Shown here piece by piece: positions 63,838-64,000 of a stretch of DNA of 64,000 nucleotides. The DNA is from Rheum nobile (lineage: Eukaryota > Streptophyta > Magnoliopsida > Caryophyllales > Polygonaceae). The notes beneath the pieces were generated by a model that was not told the DNA's origin, did not search any database, and worked only from the letters and a program-made list of their open reading frames with translations. The translations under genes and the position numbers were made by a program. Each line of letters opens with the position of its first letter. Positions within the stretch are counted from its first letter, which is position 1. Location: contig WOAB01000211.1 in NCBI GenBank assembly GCA_027886185.1, positions 4,502,001 through 4,566,000 of the forward strand, in the 5' to 3' direction.

Positions 63838-64000
63838 ATATCAACACAACAAGACAAGAGTAGGTAGGCCAGTCAATGGAACTTTGAGCTATCAAGTGCC
63901 AAAAATTTGGACCAAGTTCAGATTGCAAGCTCCAAAGAAATCAAGTCCGTAGGGTATTTGGAAAACACACAACTTAGCCACACAAAAACTGACTTGAACC
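63838..64000 (-). other. Leader of the right-hand copy of element I
   Basis: It matches 60540-60714 and continues out of the window. No gene. Confidence 0.75.

Overview
The window looks like nuclear heterochromatin of a flowering plant. It is almost wholly nested LTR retrotransposons (Ty3/gypsy Athila and Tat lineages plus chromovirus-like pieces), with LINE remnants, a Mutator-like/OTU pseudogene, a hAT-type MITE and a miniature LTR element. I found no intact host gene and no rRNA, tRNA or bacterial feature. Lineage names come from reading translated motifs; no database search was run.

Layout, left half (1-38305). The outer element is a decayed Tat-type element on the minus strand (G; 5' LTR 37873-38305, visible part of 3' LTR 19000-19413). 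Its 3' LTR was hit by a second Tat-type element (D, minus, 5' LTR 18496-18999). The reverse-transcriptase gene of D was hit by an Athila element (A, minus, 5' LTR 14226-15624, running off the left edge). The pol gene of A was hit by a gag-protease-only Athila relative (B, plus, 4389-11656, TSD GTTGA). This nest is four elements deep. The extra ORF of G, antisense to its own gag-pol, was also hit three times: F (19882-23311, TSD TGTCT), a chromovirus-like solo LTR J (24059-25039, TSD CTAAG), and C (25553-32229, minus, TSD CTGAG), another gag-protease-only Athila relative.

Right half. 38306-44083 is old sequence: a LINE fragment, a degenerate telomere-motif region, and a Mutator-transposase/OTU pseudogene. 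44084-54018 is Tat-type element E (minus) with gag, protease, RT, two RNase H domains, integrase and an intron-bearing antisense ORF; a solo LTR of the F family sits in its integrase gene (TSD AGTAT). Then come a TRIM-like miniature element (54019-54798), the 3' half of a plus-strand LINE (54799-56095), a hAT-like MITE (56120-56585, TSD ACGATAAA), the 3' half of a minus-strand LINE (57081-59869) with a long GA microsatellite, and a rearranged chromovirus-like element whose middle LTR is shared by two internal regions (59870-64000).

How the parts relate. A could in principle supply reverse transcriptase and integrase to B and C, which keep only gag-protease, LTRs and a strongly conserved 3' noncoding block. 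The most unusual signal is that A, B and C each carry their own short GC-rich inverted-repeat module, copied many times and placed at the same sites in each element: U3 of the LTR, the gag-protease linker, and the 3' noncoding region (A also in its RNase H-integrase linker). The motif differs between families while its position is kept.
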